The position numbers were made by a program, and so were the translations under genes. Source: Dactylorhiza incarnata (Eukaryota; Streptophyta; Magnoliopsida; Asparagales; Orchidaceae). Taken from it: a stretch of 64,000 bases of DNA. Each line of letters starts with the position of its first letter. The first letter of the stretch is position 1. This document shows, piece by piece, positions 1 to 9,294 of this stretch. The DNA lies in contig JAWHQI010000099.1 of NCBI GenBank assembly GCA_033032865.1, positions 1,373,001 to 1,437,000 of the forward strand, in the 5' to 3' direction. A model generated the notes under the pieces. It saw nothing but the letters and a program-made list of their open reading frames with translations, did no database searches and was not told the origin of the DNA.

Positions 1-318
1 ATGCTAAAACCAACTGGTTTGTGGGGATATAAGTCGGTATAGAAAAGGAAAAGATATTTTCATTTGTACGCCTCTGATTTCTAGCGATATTGAAATCAAA
101 TTTATGTAAACACTTTTTTATATAATACAATCATGTCTCTATTTGTATTTACTTGATTTCTTTCATTTGGCGTAAATTTTATTATTGCAAATTACTTTTT
201 GCTAAATTGTAATTTTGCTCTCATTTATTCCTAAACAATTTAGTAATTTCCATAAAATTATAAAAAAAATTTGTATTCCCCTATTCACTCCCCTCTAAGG
301 GTGCCTATCGATCCAACA
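1..318 (+). repeat. LTR 3'-end fragment (element Z, copia)
   Basis: The block ends in TTCACTCCCCTCTAAGG followed by GATCCAACA. This matches the terminal box of the complete LTR of element D (TTCACCCCCCTCTAAGG then GATCCAACA at 34306-34341). It is immediately followed by copia integrase coding sequence of another element, with no primer binding site. It is therefore the right end of an element (3' LTR or solo LTR) inserted in element A. The rest lies left of the window. The body is AT-rich, as in the D U5 region. Confidence 0.75.
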
Positions 319-1120
319 AAATGGGCAAGCAAACTAGGGCCACCTTTAAAAGTATTAGCTCCAAAGACACTGAAAGATGTCTATATTTGTTGCATATGGA
401 CTTGTTTGGTCCTTTGCCCATTCAGAGCCTAGGTGGAAAGTTGTATACTTTAGTGTTTGTTGATGATCACTCAAAATATACATGGGTATTCTTCCTTAAG
501 AAGAAATCTGATACTTTAGATATCTTCATAAACCATGTCAAGGCAATCCAAAATGAACTATAATGTACTGTGGTCAGAACTAAAACTGACCACGGTACAA
601 AATTTCAATCTGGGTCCATGACAGTTTTGTCAAGAATTTGGTATCACCCAAGAGTTTTCCTCACCAAGGACTCCACAACAAAATGGTGTGGCTGAGAGGA
701 GGAATAGGACCTTGATAGAAGCTGGGTGAATATTGCTTAGTGACTCCTCACTCCCAGAATATTTCTGGGCTGATGCAGTCAATATTGCTTGTTATATACT
801 TAATAGAGCTTCCATCAATAAGGCCCTTGGAATAACCCCCTATGAGATTCTGAAAGGCAAAACAACCAACAATTTCACATTTTAGAATCTTTGGTTGCAG
901 ATGCTATATTTTAAATAATGGAAAATCCCAACTAACATAGTTTGCTGAAAAATGTAATGTTGGGGTTCTTGTTGGATATAGCTCACATAGTAGAGCCTAT
1001 AGAGTATTCTACAAGAAGACTCATGTTGTAGAAGAGTCTATGCATGTTGTTTTTGATGATACCAGCCTACTTTATAAGGGCTGGTCCATTTCTCCTATTT
1101 GGATAGGTAACGAATAGAAG
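319..1120 (+). pseudogene. copia integrase remnant of element A
   Basis: This is the core of a Ty1/copia integrase, which inserts retrotransposon cDNA into the genome. An open stretch at 321-563 carries the HMDLFGP-type first catalytic Asp context and the VDDHSKYTWVFFL block. A second Asp (TDHGT context) follows near 590, and the PQQNGV-AE-R-NRT catalytic Glu block lies near 675-715, in shifted frames. The C-terminal GYSSHSRAYRVF block lies near 975-1010. Several stops and frameshifts (stop at 561, TGA near 727, shift near 880) make it non-functional. The N-terminal part (gag, protease, start of integrase) was separated by the Z insertion and lies outside the window. Confidence 0.85.
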
Positions 1121-2704
1121 ATGGAAGAAATGTCTATCCAAGATATACCCAGCACTAGCAGAATCTATTCAGAGGCTGTTGTTTCTAAAGATGAAGATCA
1201 GCAAGCTGCTGAAGAACTTGCTGCTCCAGAAGAAGAGCTGCAGAATGTAGACAGATTGCCTGCAACAACCAGGCATCTGAGGGATCATCAAAGGAACCAG
1301 ATAATTGGAGATGAGAGCCAAGGGGTGATCACCAGAAGCAGGGCTCACAATGAAGATCTATTCCTGAGCTTTCTATCTCAGATGGAGCCCAAGAAGTTTG
1401 ACGAAGCTAATCAATATACCTTCTGGATTCAAGTCATGCAAGAAGAGCTTCTACAATTCAAAAGGTGCAAAGTATGGAAGTTGGTGCCAAAACCTCAAGG
1501 ACACAACATAATTGGCACCAAATGGATCTACAGAAACAAGCTAGATGAGAATGACATCATCATCAAGAACAAGGCTAGACTAGTAGCCAAAGGATACACG
1601 CAAGAAGAAGGTATTGACTTTGATCAAACCTTTGCCCCAGTTGCAAGGTTAGAAGAAATAAGGTTATTCCTTGCCTATGCTGCCCACAAGGGGTTCAAGG
1701 TATACCAGATGGATGTCAAGTCAGCCTTCCTAAATGGAGATTTAAAAGAGGTGGTATATGTGGAATAACCATCAGGTTTTTATACATCCAACTCTTACCT
1801 CCCATGTTTATTTACTTAGGAAAGCATTATATGGTCTAAAGCAAGCCTCTAAGGCTTGGTATGAGACCTTGTCTAGCTTTCTTATCAAGAATAAGTTCTT
1901 GAGGGGAATGATAGATAGTACATTATTTCTTAGGGAAACAAAAGGCAAGTGTCTCCTAGTCCAAATTTATGTTGATGACATAATCTTTGGGTCTACTGAT
2001 GACAACCTTTGCAAAAGGTTTGCCAACCTTATGCATGGGGAGTTTGAGATGAGCAGTATGTGATAGCTCAAGTACTTTTTAGGCCTCTAAGTGAAATAGT
2101 CTGATGAGGGGATATTCATCTCTCAGACCATGTACACTAGAGATCTTATCAAGAAGTTTGGGATGGAATCTTCTTCCACCATGAAAACTCCCATGGGGTC
2201 AAATATGTCCCTAGACAAGGATGAGAAGGGAAAACCCTTTGATGAATCCATGTACAAGTGTATTATTGGATCCTCGTTGTATCTGACTGCTAGTAGACCA
2301 GACATTATGTATGCTACATATGTTTATTCTAGGTACCAAGCATTCCCTAAGGAATCTCACTACTCAGTTGCAAATATGATTTTGAGATACCTTAAAGGCA
2401 GCCAACATCTTGGCCTTTGGTACCCTAAGAACAATGATTTTGAACTGACTGGCTTTTTAGATGCAGATTTTGTAGGATGCAAAGAAGATAGAAAAGTACA
2501 AGTGAAACTTGTCAATTCCTAGGAAGGAGGTTGATCTCTTGGAGTAATAAGAAGCATACTAGTGTGGCAATATCCACAGCTGAGTCTGAGTACATTGCTG
2601 TAGGGAGCTGCTATGCACAATTGCTGTGGATACAACACCAGCTAGAGGACTACAACCTCAAGATAAGTAATTCTCCACTATTTTGAGACTCATCCAGTGC
2701 TATA
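1121..2704 (+). pseudogene. copia reverse transcriptase/RNase H remnant of element A
   Basis: This is the reverse transcriptase of a Ty1/copia element. The linker and first RT blocks ([39 protein letters not shown]) are in 1121-1765. An in-frame TAA and a one-base insertion near 1767-1785 shift the frame. The catalytic YVDD lies at 1968-1979 in the second frame. Two consecutive stops (TGA TAG, 2062-2067) sit where other copia RTs have Trp-Glu. The thumb/RNase H region continues at 2130-2522 and, after another shift, to the STAESEYIA-like RNase H block near 2575-2600. The gene is cut at 2704 by element B and resumes at 46320. Confidence 0.9.
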
Positions 2705-2740
2705 TGAAAGTGCATAATGTGCCTCTGAGTATTATCTAGA

Positions 2741-2765
2741 GGGGGGGGGGGGGGGGGGGGGGGGG
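2741..2765. repeat. poly-G run (G25) in LTR of element B
   Basis: There are 25 consecutive Gs, 36 bp from the LTR end (poly-C in the element sense). The same place has 18 G in the right LTR of B (44754-44771), 18 in the left LTR of C (22566-22583) and 19 in the right LTR of C (32685-32703). In the related D LTR the box has only 6 C. Confidence 0.95.
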
Positions 2766-3006
2766 TGAATAGAGTTTTAAATATTTGCTTCCCTAAATGT
2801 ACACACACAATAAAACTACTAAGGAATATGCAATCAACACTACTAAATCAGAATAAAGTAAATGCAGGAAATATTAATACAGAAAACTGTAAAGAGGGAC
2901 ATCATAGAAAATTCAATCTAGAAGACACAAGCTTTTTATAGTGGTTCCCCAAAATGTGGGTAGTCCACTCTTTTACCTCCCCGGTAGGATTGCACCAACT
3001 GTGCCT

Positions 3007-3110
3007 GAGTCTTTTGATAAGGAGACTCTTAAAACCACAGAGTCTTTTGATAAGGAGACTCTTAGAACCACTGAGTCTTTTGATAAGGAGACTCTTAGAA
3101 CCACTGAATC
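3007..3110. repeat. 33-bp tandem repeat in LTR of element B
   Basis: There are three near-identical 33-bp units with the core GAGTCTTTTGATAAGGAGAC, whose ends GAGTCT and AGACTC can pair as a hairpin. A degenerate fourth unit follows. The right LTR has the same array near 45009-45115. The LTR of C has a related-looking array (TTTTTGATCAGGTG units, 22807-22915) at an equivalent distance from the LTR end. Confidence 0.85.
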
Positions 3111-3774
3111 CTTTGAAAGAAGGATTAATAAAACTCTTTTACAGATGGTGCATAAAGAAGAAGAAAGAGATAAAAAGGAGAATAGAATTCTGCTTTTAGA
3201 ATTCTTCAGAAGCTATTTCTTTTAAACTGCTGCTTCTGTTTATCACTTGATCTTAATATAATGAACCCTTGCTTATGATTGTGATGATTACAAGGGTTAT
3301 TGGCTTGATCCTTATTCTCTGAGCACTTCTTGTAAACTTGCTGCTGTGTGGTGAAGAAGAAGAAGCAGCTATGATGTTTTCCTGTGTAGAGAGATAGCTT
3401 TTTTTCTATTTTAGGGTTGAAGGAGGAAGAAGAGAAAGCCCTATTCGACAGATAAAAAAATATGTGATCAATGCTTCTATTTTTTTCTTCTCCTCTCAGC
3501 ATACTTATTCTCCATGATTGGAATTTTAATTTCTTTCTTCTTTTGGGCTGTCCTGAAAAGGAATTCCTATTGGATAGTTGATTTCCCTTTCTTCTTTTGT
3601 TCCCGACCCATCCATCAGATTTGAATCCATTCCAAGATTATTTTTGCTGTCTCCTGGAATACTCCATTCCATTCTTGGCAATAAACGAGCTGTTGGAGAA
3701 CTGTCTTTAGAATTGTGGACTATCTAAAAAGGTATTTAAAGGACAACTAAAAAAAGCTTATATTTCAGGCTGTA

Positions 3775-4140
3775 TTCGACGCCGCGTCGACTTCATCATT
3801 CTTCATATCGACACACCTCTGAGTTCTTATAGGAGTATCTTCAAATTCCTTCTTAGCTCTGGCTAAAGTCAGATGTCAACGTTGCGTCGATGACTTCTCG
3901 ACGTAACCGTCGAGTTGAAGACTTGGGCTTGAACTATATCTTCTGCTTCAAATTGAAGTCGAAGTTGCGTTGACTTCTAAGATGGATTCAACAAGCTCTT
4001 CCTTCTGCGTCGAGTTCCTTTCAAAGTTGCGTCGACTTGACTTATACTTTGACAAGCTGATTGAGATGATTCAACTTTCAGTCAGAGTTACGTCGACTTC
4101 TAGTCGAAGTTGCATCGACTTCTATTCGACGCAAGTTATA
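3775..4140 (-). promoter_or_regulatory. palindromic motif cluster in U3 of element B
   Basis: There are about ten copies of a motif with arms TGCGTCGA / TCGACGCA, often spaced by a CTTCTAT-like linker; a clear pair is at 4110-4133. In the element orientation the cluster lies about 175-540 nt from the start of U3. A TATA-like TTTAAATA (3735-3742, - strand) follows 35 bp downstream. CpG-rich repeated palindromes upstream of the TATA box are a described feature of Sirevirus LTRs. The same cluster is in the right LTR at 45775-46135. Confidence 0.7.
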
Positions 4141-4314
4141 ACTCAACTGAATTTGTGCTTATCTTGACCTGGTCTTGACACTATACGGGGAGTGTGACAT
4201 CCTAAGACATCTAATGACCAATTTTCCCTTTCTATACAATGTGGGTAATACAACCTAACTGATGAAATCACTTTAAGTAATTTGTTAGATAAATCATAAG
4301 GATTTTTCCCAACA

Positions 4315-4487
4315 ATCTCCCCTATTTATCATAACAAATTTTACAAAACAAAGTAATTGATTTCAAACATACAATTGAGCAAAAGCATAGTACAAACACA
4401 TATACAATAACATAATGATATGGTAAACTGAAAACTTCTGATTAATATAAATAAATGTTTATCAGAGTTAGTTACACAAGAAATAGT
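4315..4487 (-). other. polypurine tract and 3' untranslated segment of element B
   Basis: On the - strand the polypurine tract AAATAGGGGAGAT abuts the LTR at 4314. It primes plus-strand DNA synthesis in LTR retrotransposons. The rest is AT-rich with no coding signal. Confidence 0.75.
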
Positions 4488-5756
4488 TTACTTTCTTCCT
4501 TTAAGAAAAGTAGATAAGGCCTCATAGACTTTTCTGAATTTACTCTCCACATATTTGAAGTTTACTGGGGTGGCTTTCTCTGGATTCTTCTGTATTCTCT
4601 CATGTCCCTTGAAGAGCTTTTCCAGATCAGTTTCTACTTCAGAATGAACATATTTAAGTTTGAAACCTAGACCAAAGACTTTAGCTATCATCAAGTTGAT
4701 TTCTTCCAAATCTAGATCTTCTGCTTCAGGGTCTAGTACAATGAATGTTGACCGTGGATTATCAGAAGTTGGAGTAGTCTTGAATACAATCTTCCTTTAC
4801 TTTTGAAGATTCTGCTTTGCTTTATCCAGATCACAACCAAGACCTCCTTTGTGAAGTTGCCCTCTATTTTCAAGAAGTTTTGCTCGAGGAAATGCTGCAA
4901 CATTCTTTGTAGGATCAAAGAGTGTGCTTGGGATTTGGATTGCCTCCTTGAGTTGTTTTTTTTCCATAGCATCCTTATCCTTCTTCAGCCTTTCAATGAA
5001 CAACCTTCTCTTTTCATCAAGCTCTCTTTGAGAAGCATCAAATTCATATTTATCTCTTTCTCTAATTTCATCTAGGGCACTATCAACTTTGGATCAATAT
5101 ACTCCTTCATTGTATTTTCAGGGATTTCAACTTTCTCAAAAGTTTTGTAATAGGATCTGTCCTTCTTGTACAGTTTTCTTTGCTCTTTTATATACCTCTC
5201 CCAAATGGGTATATTACTTCCATATCCTCTTCCTCTCCCATCTCTTCCCCTTCCTCAATAATTCCTTCCATGCCCTCTTCCTCTGTATGGAGGTCTTCCT
5301 CCGAAGGCTGGTGCTTGGACAATTGGAGTGGGTGCTGGAGTAGGATCAGGAGGGAGCTGAGATGGTAGTGGAGATGATGGAGTAGATTTAGGGACCTGAT
5401 CAGCAGGTTTGACTGGAGATGGTGCTGTTGTAGATTCTTCAGAGTAAGGCCAGAAGTCAGGTGTTTCAGGGAGAGGTAACTCAGTCCACTCTCTTGACTC
5501 ATGCAGACTCTTTAGGTAGTCATTATCATATGAGAATAATTCACTCTCCCCCTATTTTGATGACTCCCCATGTATTGAAGGCAGGGTTCTTGGAGGAGAA
5601 AAAGATTCTGGGAGTGGAAGAAACTTGGAGGAGATGTCAGTCTCTCCTTCAAAAACAAAGGAAAAGGGGAGAGTTGTAGTGTATACTGAATCTTGAGGTG
5701 GCCTGCTAGTACACTTCTCCCCCTACTTTATATCATTGAACAAGGATATAAAGGCA
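4488..5756 (-). pseudogene. ORF3 of element B, C-terminal part
   Basis: This is the downstream part of an extra ORF located after RNase H; its N-terminus is at 18292-18498, beyond the inserted element E. Read on the - strand, 5756-5300 is one frame broken by two TAG codons. It encodes a Ser/Pro-rich stretch, then a proline-rich segment, then an Arg-Gly-rich segment near 5210-5290 with RGRG repeats. Next comes a highly charged Lys/Glu helical region near 4800-5180 (KKDKDAMEKKQLKEAI context). A last block at 4488-4709 ends in a stop. Both TAGs sit inside polypurine motifs (TAGGGGGAG). I do not recognise a catalytic domain. RG-rich and coiled regions suggest nucleic-acid binding, which is an inference. 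Third ORFs downstream of pol are known in Sireviruses. Confidence 0.7.
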
Positions 5757-5761
5757 TTAGC
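5757..5761. other. target-site duplication of element E (TTAGC)
   Basis: TTAGC at 5757-5761 is repeated exactly at 18292-18296 on the other side of E. Removing E and one copy joins the two parts of the ORF3 of B in the same frame. Confidence 0.9.
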
Positions 5762-6118
5762 TATAACATACCAATTCGAGCTAGACCCCTCGAGTGACAC
5801 GGGTCACTTGGAGATGCCTGGGCTAGGTAGGAGTCTTGAGATCCTAGTGGTGCCATAGGTGCGCCCTGACCTCCAGGAATGGGTGTAACCCTCACCCTTA
5901 GAAGTTAAGAAGCAATTGGCCAAGGAAGTGGTAGCAAGGAGCTAGCGTCGGTGGTAGCTTTAGCTAGCGCCGGCGATAGCAGCCAAAATCACTACCCGTG
6001 ACTTTTCCATGGGGAGTGGTCTAGATTGCATAAATGTGAGATGTTGGTGGAATAAAATGTCAAGTAATTGGCTGGCACAAGCCTTGGATGTTGGAATTTC
6101 TTTAAAGACTCTTTCATG

Positions 6119-6251
6119 CTCTCTCTCTCTCTCTCTTTATTTTCTCTTAAGCTCGAGTGGGCTGAAATACCTGGAGGAGATGACTATTCATCTTCTTCTT
6201 CACCGTCTTCTTCTTCTTCTTCTTCTTCTTTTCTTCATTTTCTTCTTCATC
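6119..6251. repeat. CT and TTC microsatellites
   Basis: A (CT)n run at about 6119-6137 is followed by a (TTC)n-rich stretch at about 6189-6251. Both lie in the part of the E LTR that is missing from the 3' copy. Confidence 0.9.
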
Positions 6252-6829
6252 CCTTAAGATGGTTAATTTAGGGTTCTTGAAAGAGCAAGGTTGGAGAAGG
6301 ATTGGAGCTTGGCCAACCACCGCCATGCCGCCATCAAGACGAGATCCAACCATGGCCGAAAAATAAGGTGACTTCCAACCCCTCTTCCTTGGTGCTAGAT
6401 CGTAGAAGAAAGTAGGAGAGGTGTTGAGCTCAAAAGAGCTAGGCTTGTGAGCTAATGAAGATTCTTAGGAAAAGACCAAACCGGAGCTTCCATCTTAGGG
6501 CACCGATTGCCGCGAAAGCTCCTTCGATCATTTCTTCTCTCCAAAAGGAAGAGATAGGATTTGATTTCATGAAAATCCATGATCATTTGAGGGAGTATTG
6601 GAGGAGAGAAGATCAAAACCCTAATTTCATAATTGGGGAAGATGATGAATAGTTAGGTTAAAAAGGGGCTAAATCATATAGCAATTGTTGACTTAAAACA
6701 TATTGATTTTATGCACTTGAATAGAGATAAAGGTCCATCCATTGGGGAAAAAGAGGATTGGTATGTGATTTGGAACTGGACTTCCAGGGAAGATGTTTGG
6801 AAATGAAATGGCAAAGGAACAACTCCCTG

Positions 6830-7206
6830 TTAGCTAGCGCCCGATGGTAGCGCTATCGCCGGTGCTAGCGTGTCGATGGGCCGACGGGAAGGGTTAACTT
6901 CCCGTCGACACTGAAGAACGACGAGAAGGCAAGTTGTTAGAATCACTAGCGCCCGGCGGTAGCGCTACCGCCGGTGCTAGCGGGTTGACTTGTTGGCGGG
7001 ACGGGAGAACTTCCTGCCGACCCTTTCGATCAACGGGAAGGAGGTTTGATAGAAATAGCTAGCGCCCGATGGTAGCCTTACCGCCGGTGCTAGCAAGTCG
7101 ATGGGTCGACTGGAAGGCATAAATTCCCATCAACATCCAATGTCGATGGGAAGGTGCGTCGACTGGATCGCTAGCACCCGGCGATAGCGCTACTGCCGGC
7201 GCTAGC
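6830..7206 (+). repeat. palindromic tandem array in 5' LTR of element E
   Basis: There are four units of roughly 110-115 bp, each with a GC-rich near-palindrome, best seen at 6946-6980. The arms are CTAGCGCCCGGCGGTAGC and GCTACCGCCGGTGCTAG around AGCGCT. Units are separated by a second short dyad (GTCGACGGGAAGG-type). The core occurs near 6834, 6946, 7060 and 7170. A single outlying copy is at 5941-5985. The 3' LTR repeats the array at 11264-11646. Confidence 0.85.
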
Positions 7207-9294
7207 AAACATAGAACTTTTGGGTTCTCCTCCTTGGTGTGGTAGGAGTTCCTGGAATCCCATGTCAATTGGGTGAGGTTAGATGAATTTTATGATCTTG
7301 ATATGGGGCATTTCGATGCACAATTGAATGAAGAATTCAGGTGACTCGTTTACCTAAATTCTCCCACAGGTTGATAGTCTATTAGATGATTAAGCTTGTG
7401 ATAACAATATGTACACTCTTGTTGGATTTCATAATCATGGATAAGTAGTAATGGAGATATTGCCGTTTCATTCGATAACTCGAAGGAGATATAAATGCCG
7501 AATGTGAAGACCGATTGGGCCGAGAAGTTGTATGAATCATGTACAAGCTAGTGTGGGCCTGTGAGTATAATTAAAGATTTATTCTGTCGAGATGCCTCCT
7601 TAGATCAATCATCAATTGTTAGTTCATGTGGAATCGTAAAAGCATATGTATGAATTAATGTTCATATCACGTGGAAATCTATTGGATGGTTAGCTTAGTG
7701 ATAACCCTTCAATAAGGTTGATACCTTGATCATGTTAAAGCACGTTGTAATCGGTGAATGAGGGTTGAATATTGGTGATATGTGCGAGCTTACTAAATTA
7801 GTAGAATATGAATATGACACAGTGACCATAAGTAGTCCTGGAGGATGTGGTAGAGTAATTTCCATTTTTGCGCACGCCACTGCACGAGAGTTATGATAAC
7901 TCAGTATGGGTAGAATTGATGTCTTGATGCGGGTTATAAGATATGATTATATCTTATGGTGATATGTTGGGAGGCCCGATTGTTGGGGGCCCTGTGATGC
8001 TAGTTAGCATCGGTGGAACTGGCATGATGTGAAAAGTGAGAAGACTCCTTCCGTGAGTCCTTGGGTGCTTGATAGCACATGTTATGCATGGAAATTACAT
8101 GAATGTGCATAGTTTACACATGGCCTGGTTGGAGGATTACTAGTGGCGGGTCTACGGGCTTGCTAGTCATGACACCAACTAAATCCGGCAGTTAGACTCT
8201 AGACCGGTTGGGCTGTGTTCTTGGTGTGCACTTCCTAAGAACCCTTCCGTGTTATGAAGACTCAGCATGATGCGAGGAGTACGCAGGGGCTCCGCTGTGT
8301 GTTCTTAGCGTTGAGGCGTACATAGGCCTAGGTCTGGTAGTGTTCATACCCGCCTAATTGTGGAGGAGCCCATTCCACAGTCTCCATCTGGCCACGACGT
8401 GAGGTGCCAGAGTGGTTAGATACCCTCAAAAAGAGGGAATTATAGGTCTATGTTGACATAGCAAAAATGCATGTGTGAGTTCATCATATCATAATCATTG
8501 CATTGCATTCATCCTTCATGATCATAGCATTGCACTGCATCGGGTCCATCATATAAATTTGTATGGGCTCTTTTATATGATGGGTTCCAAATTGGAATCC
8601 TTAACTTATAAGTTTGTATGGGCATTCATATAAGTTAAGGTACGATATGAACTGCTAACTTCTGTGCTGTTTCACTACTTGCTTATACTCTGCCATTGTC
8701 ATATTAATTGTTAGTTGTGCTTCTTATACATTGATACACTGCTGAGATTATGTTCTTCCTGTCACCTGCTCTTGCTACTACTGACACTATTGCATCTACT
8801 CTTTATTCCCTTCTGCCTAGTGCCTTGGAGTCACCGGGGGAGAGGATGTGAAGCCACTTAGTCTTTATGACTAACAGTTGTTACACCACTACTTTTAGGA
8901 GCACCCCCAGTTGGAGCAGCAGCGTACGACATAGGAGGCCAGCCAGGTCAGGGTAACATGACTGGAGTTTATGATACATTGGCTACCGTTAGCGGCAGAT
9001 GTGAGCGAGTGGTTAGAATGCAGCCTTAGGGCAAGTTTATACTCTGATGATTTGCAGGAGCTGGTGTAGCTTCCTGTCACTTTGTATTGTATGGACATTA
9101 CTACTTAATTGTGAATCAATGAATTATAATGCTTTCTATTATTGATGGGTTGGCATGATGATATGTGAGAACAACCAGCAGGATAGGCGTCTTGTGGAGG
9201 GAGCTAGCCCGTGTGCTGGCACTTCCGCAAGGCAGCTGTCCTGGGCATAGGACTCGCCTCGGTCGTGTCTTGTGTTCCGAGAGGGGGACTTACA

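Larger units (their letters stand above)
2705..4314 (-). repeat. 3' LTR of element B (copia, 1610 bp)
   Basis: It begins TGAAAGTGC and ends CCCAACA on the + strand. The same ends occur in the right copy at 44722-46319, next to a primer binding site. The polypurine tract of B (AAATAGGGGAGAT on the - strand) directly abuts the LTR at 4315-4327. The left flank CTATA (2700-2704) and right flank CTATC (46320-46324) form a 5-bp target duplication with one mismatch. Removing B plus one copy restores the reading frame of the RNase H of element A. Because B is on the - strand, U3 is at the right end here. Divergence from the other LTR is clearly higher than for C, D or G. Confidence 0.92.
5762..9294 (+). 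repeat. 5' LTR of element E (3.5 kb)
   Basis: It starts TATAACATACC directly after the TTAGC duplication. The usual TGTAACA start appears to have a G-to-A change, consistent with deamination of a CAG-context cytosine on the other strand. It ends GGGACTTACA and is followed by TGGTATCAGC, a primer binding site for initiator Met-tRNA. About 2.4 kb of it is repeated at 11264-13655 plus 18196-18291, at roughly 95% identity by eye. No coding region is recognisable inside; the short open frames in it are not conserved between the two copies. It contains CT and TTC microsatellites and a palindromic array. Confidence 0.88.

Noticed and set aside
6830..7206. CRISPR-like array (regular repeats in E)
   Set aside because: This is plant LTR DNA; the repeats are palindromic units with similar, not unique, spacers and are copied in both LTRs.
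7059..7268. Paired frames at 7059-7268 and 11497-11706 on the - strand, and at 8895/13345
   Set aside because: They lie in the two LTRs of element E; the first pair is a read-through of the palindromic array.
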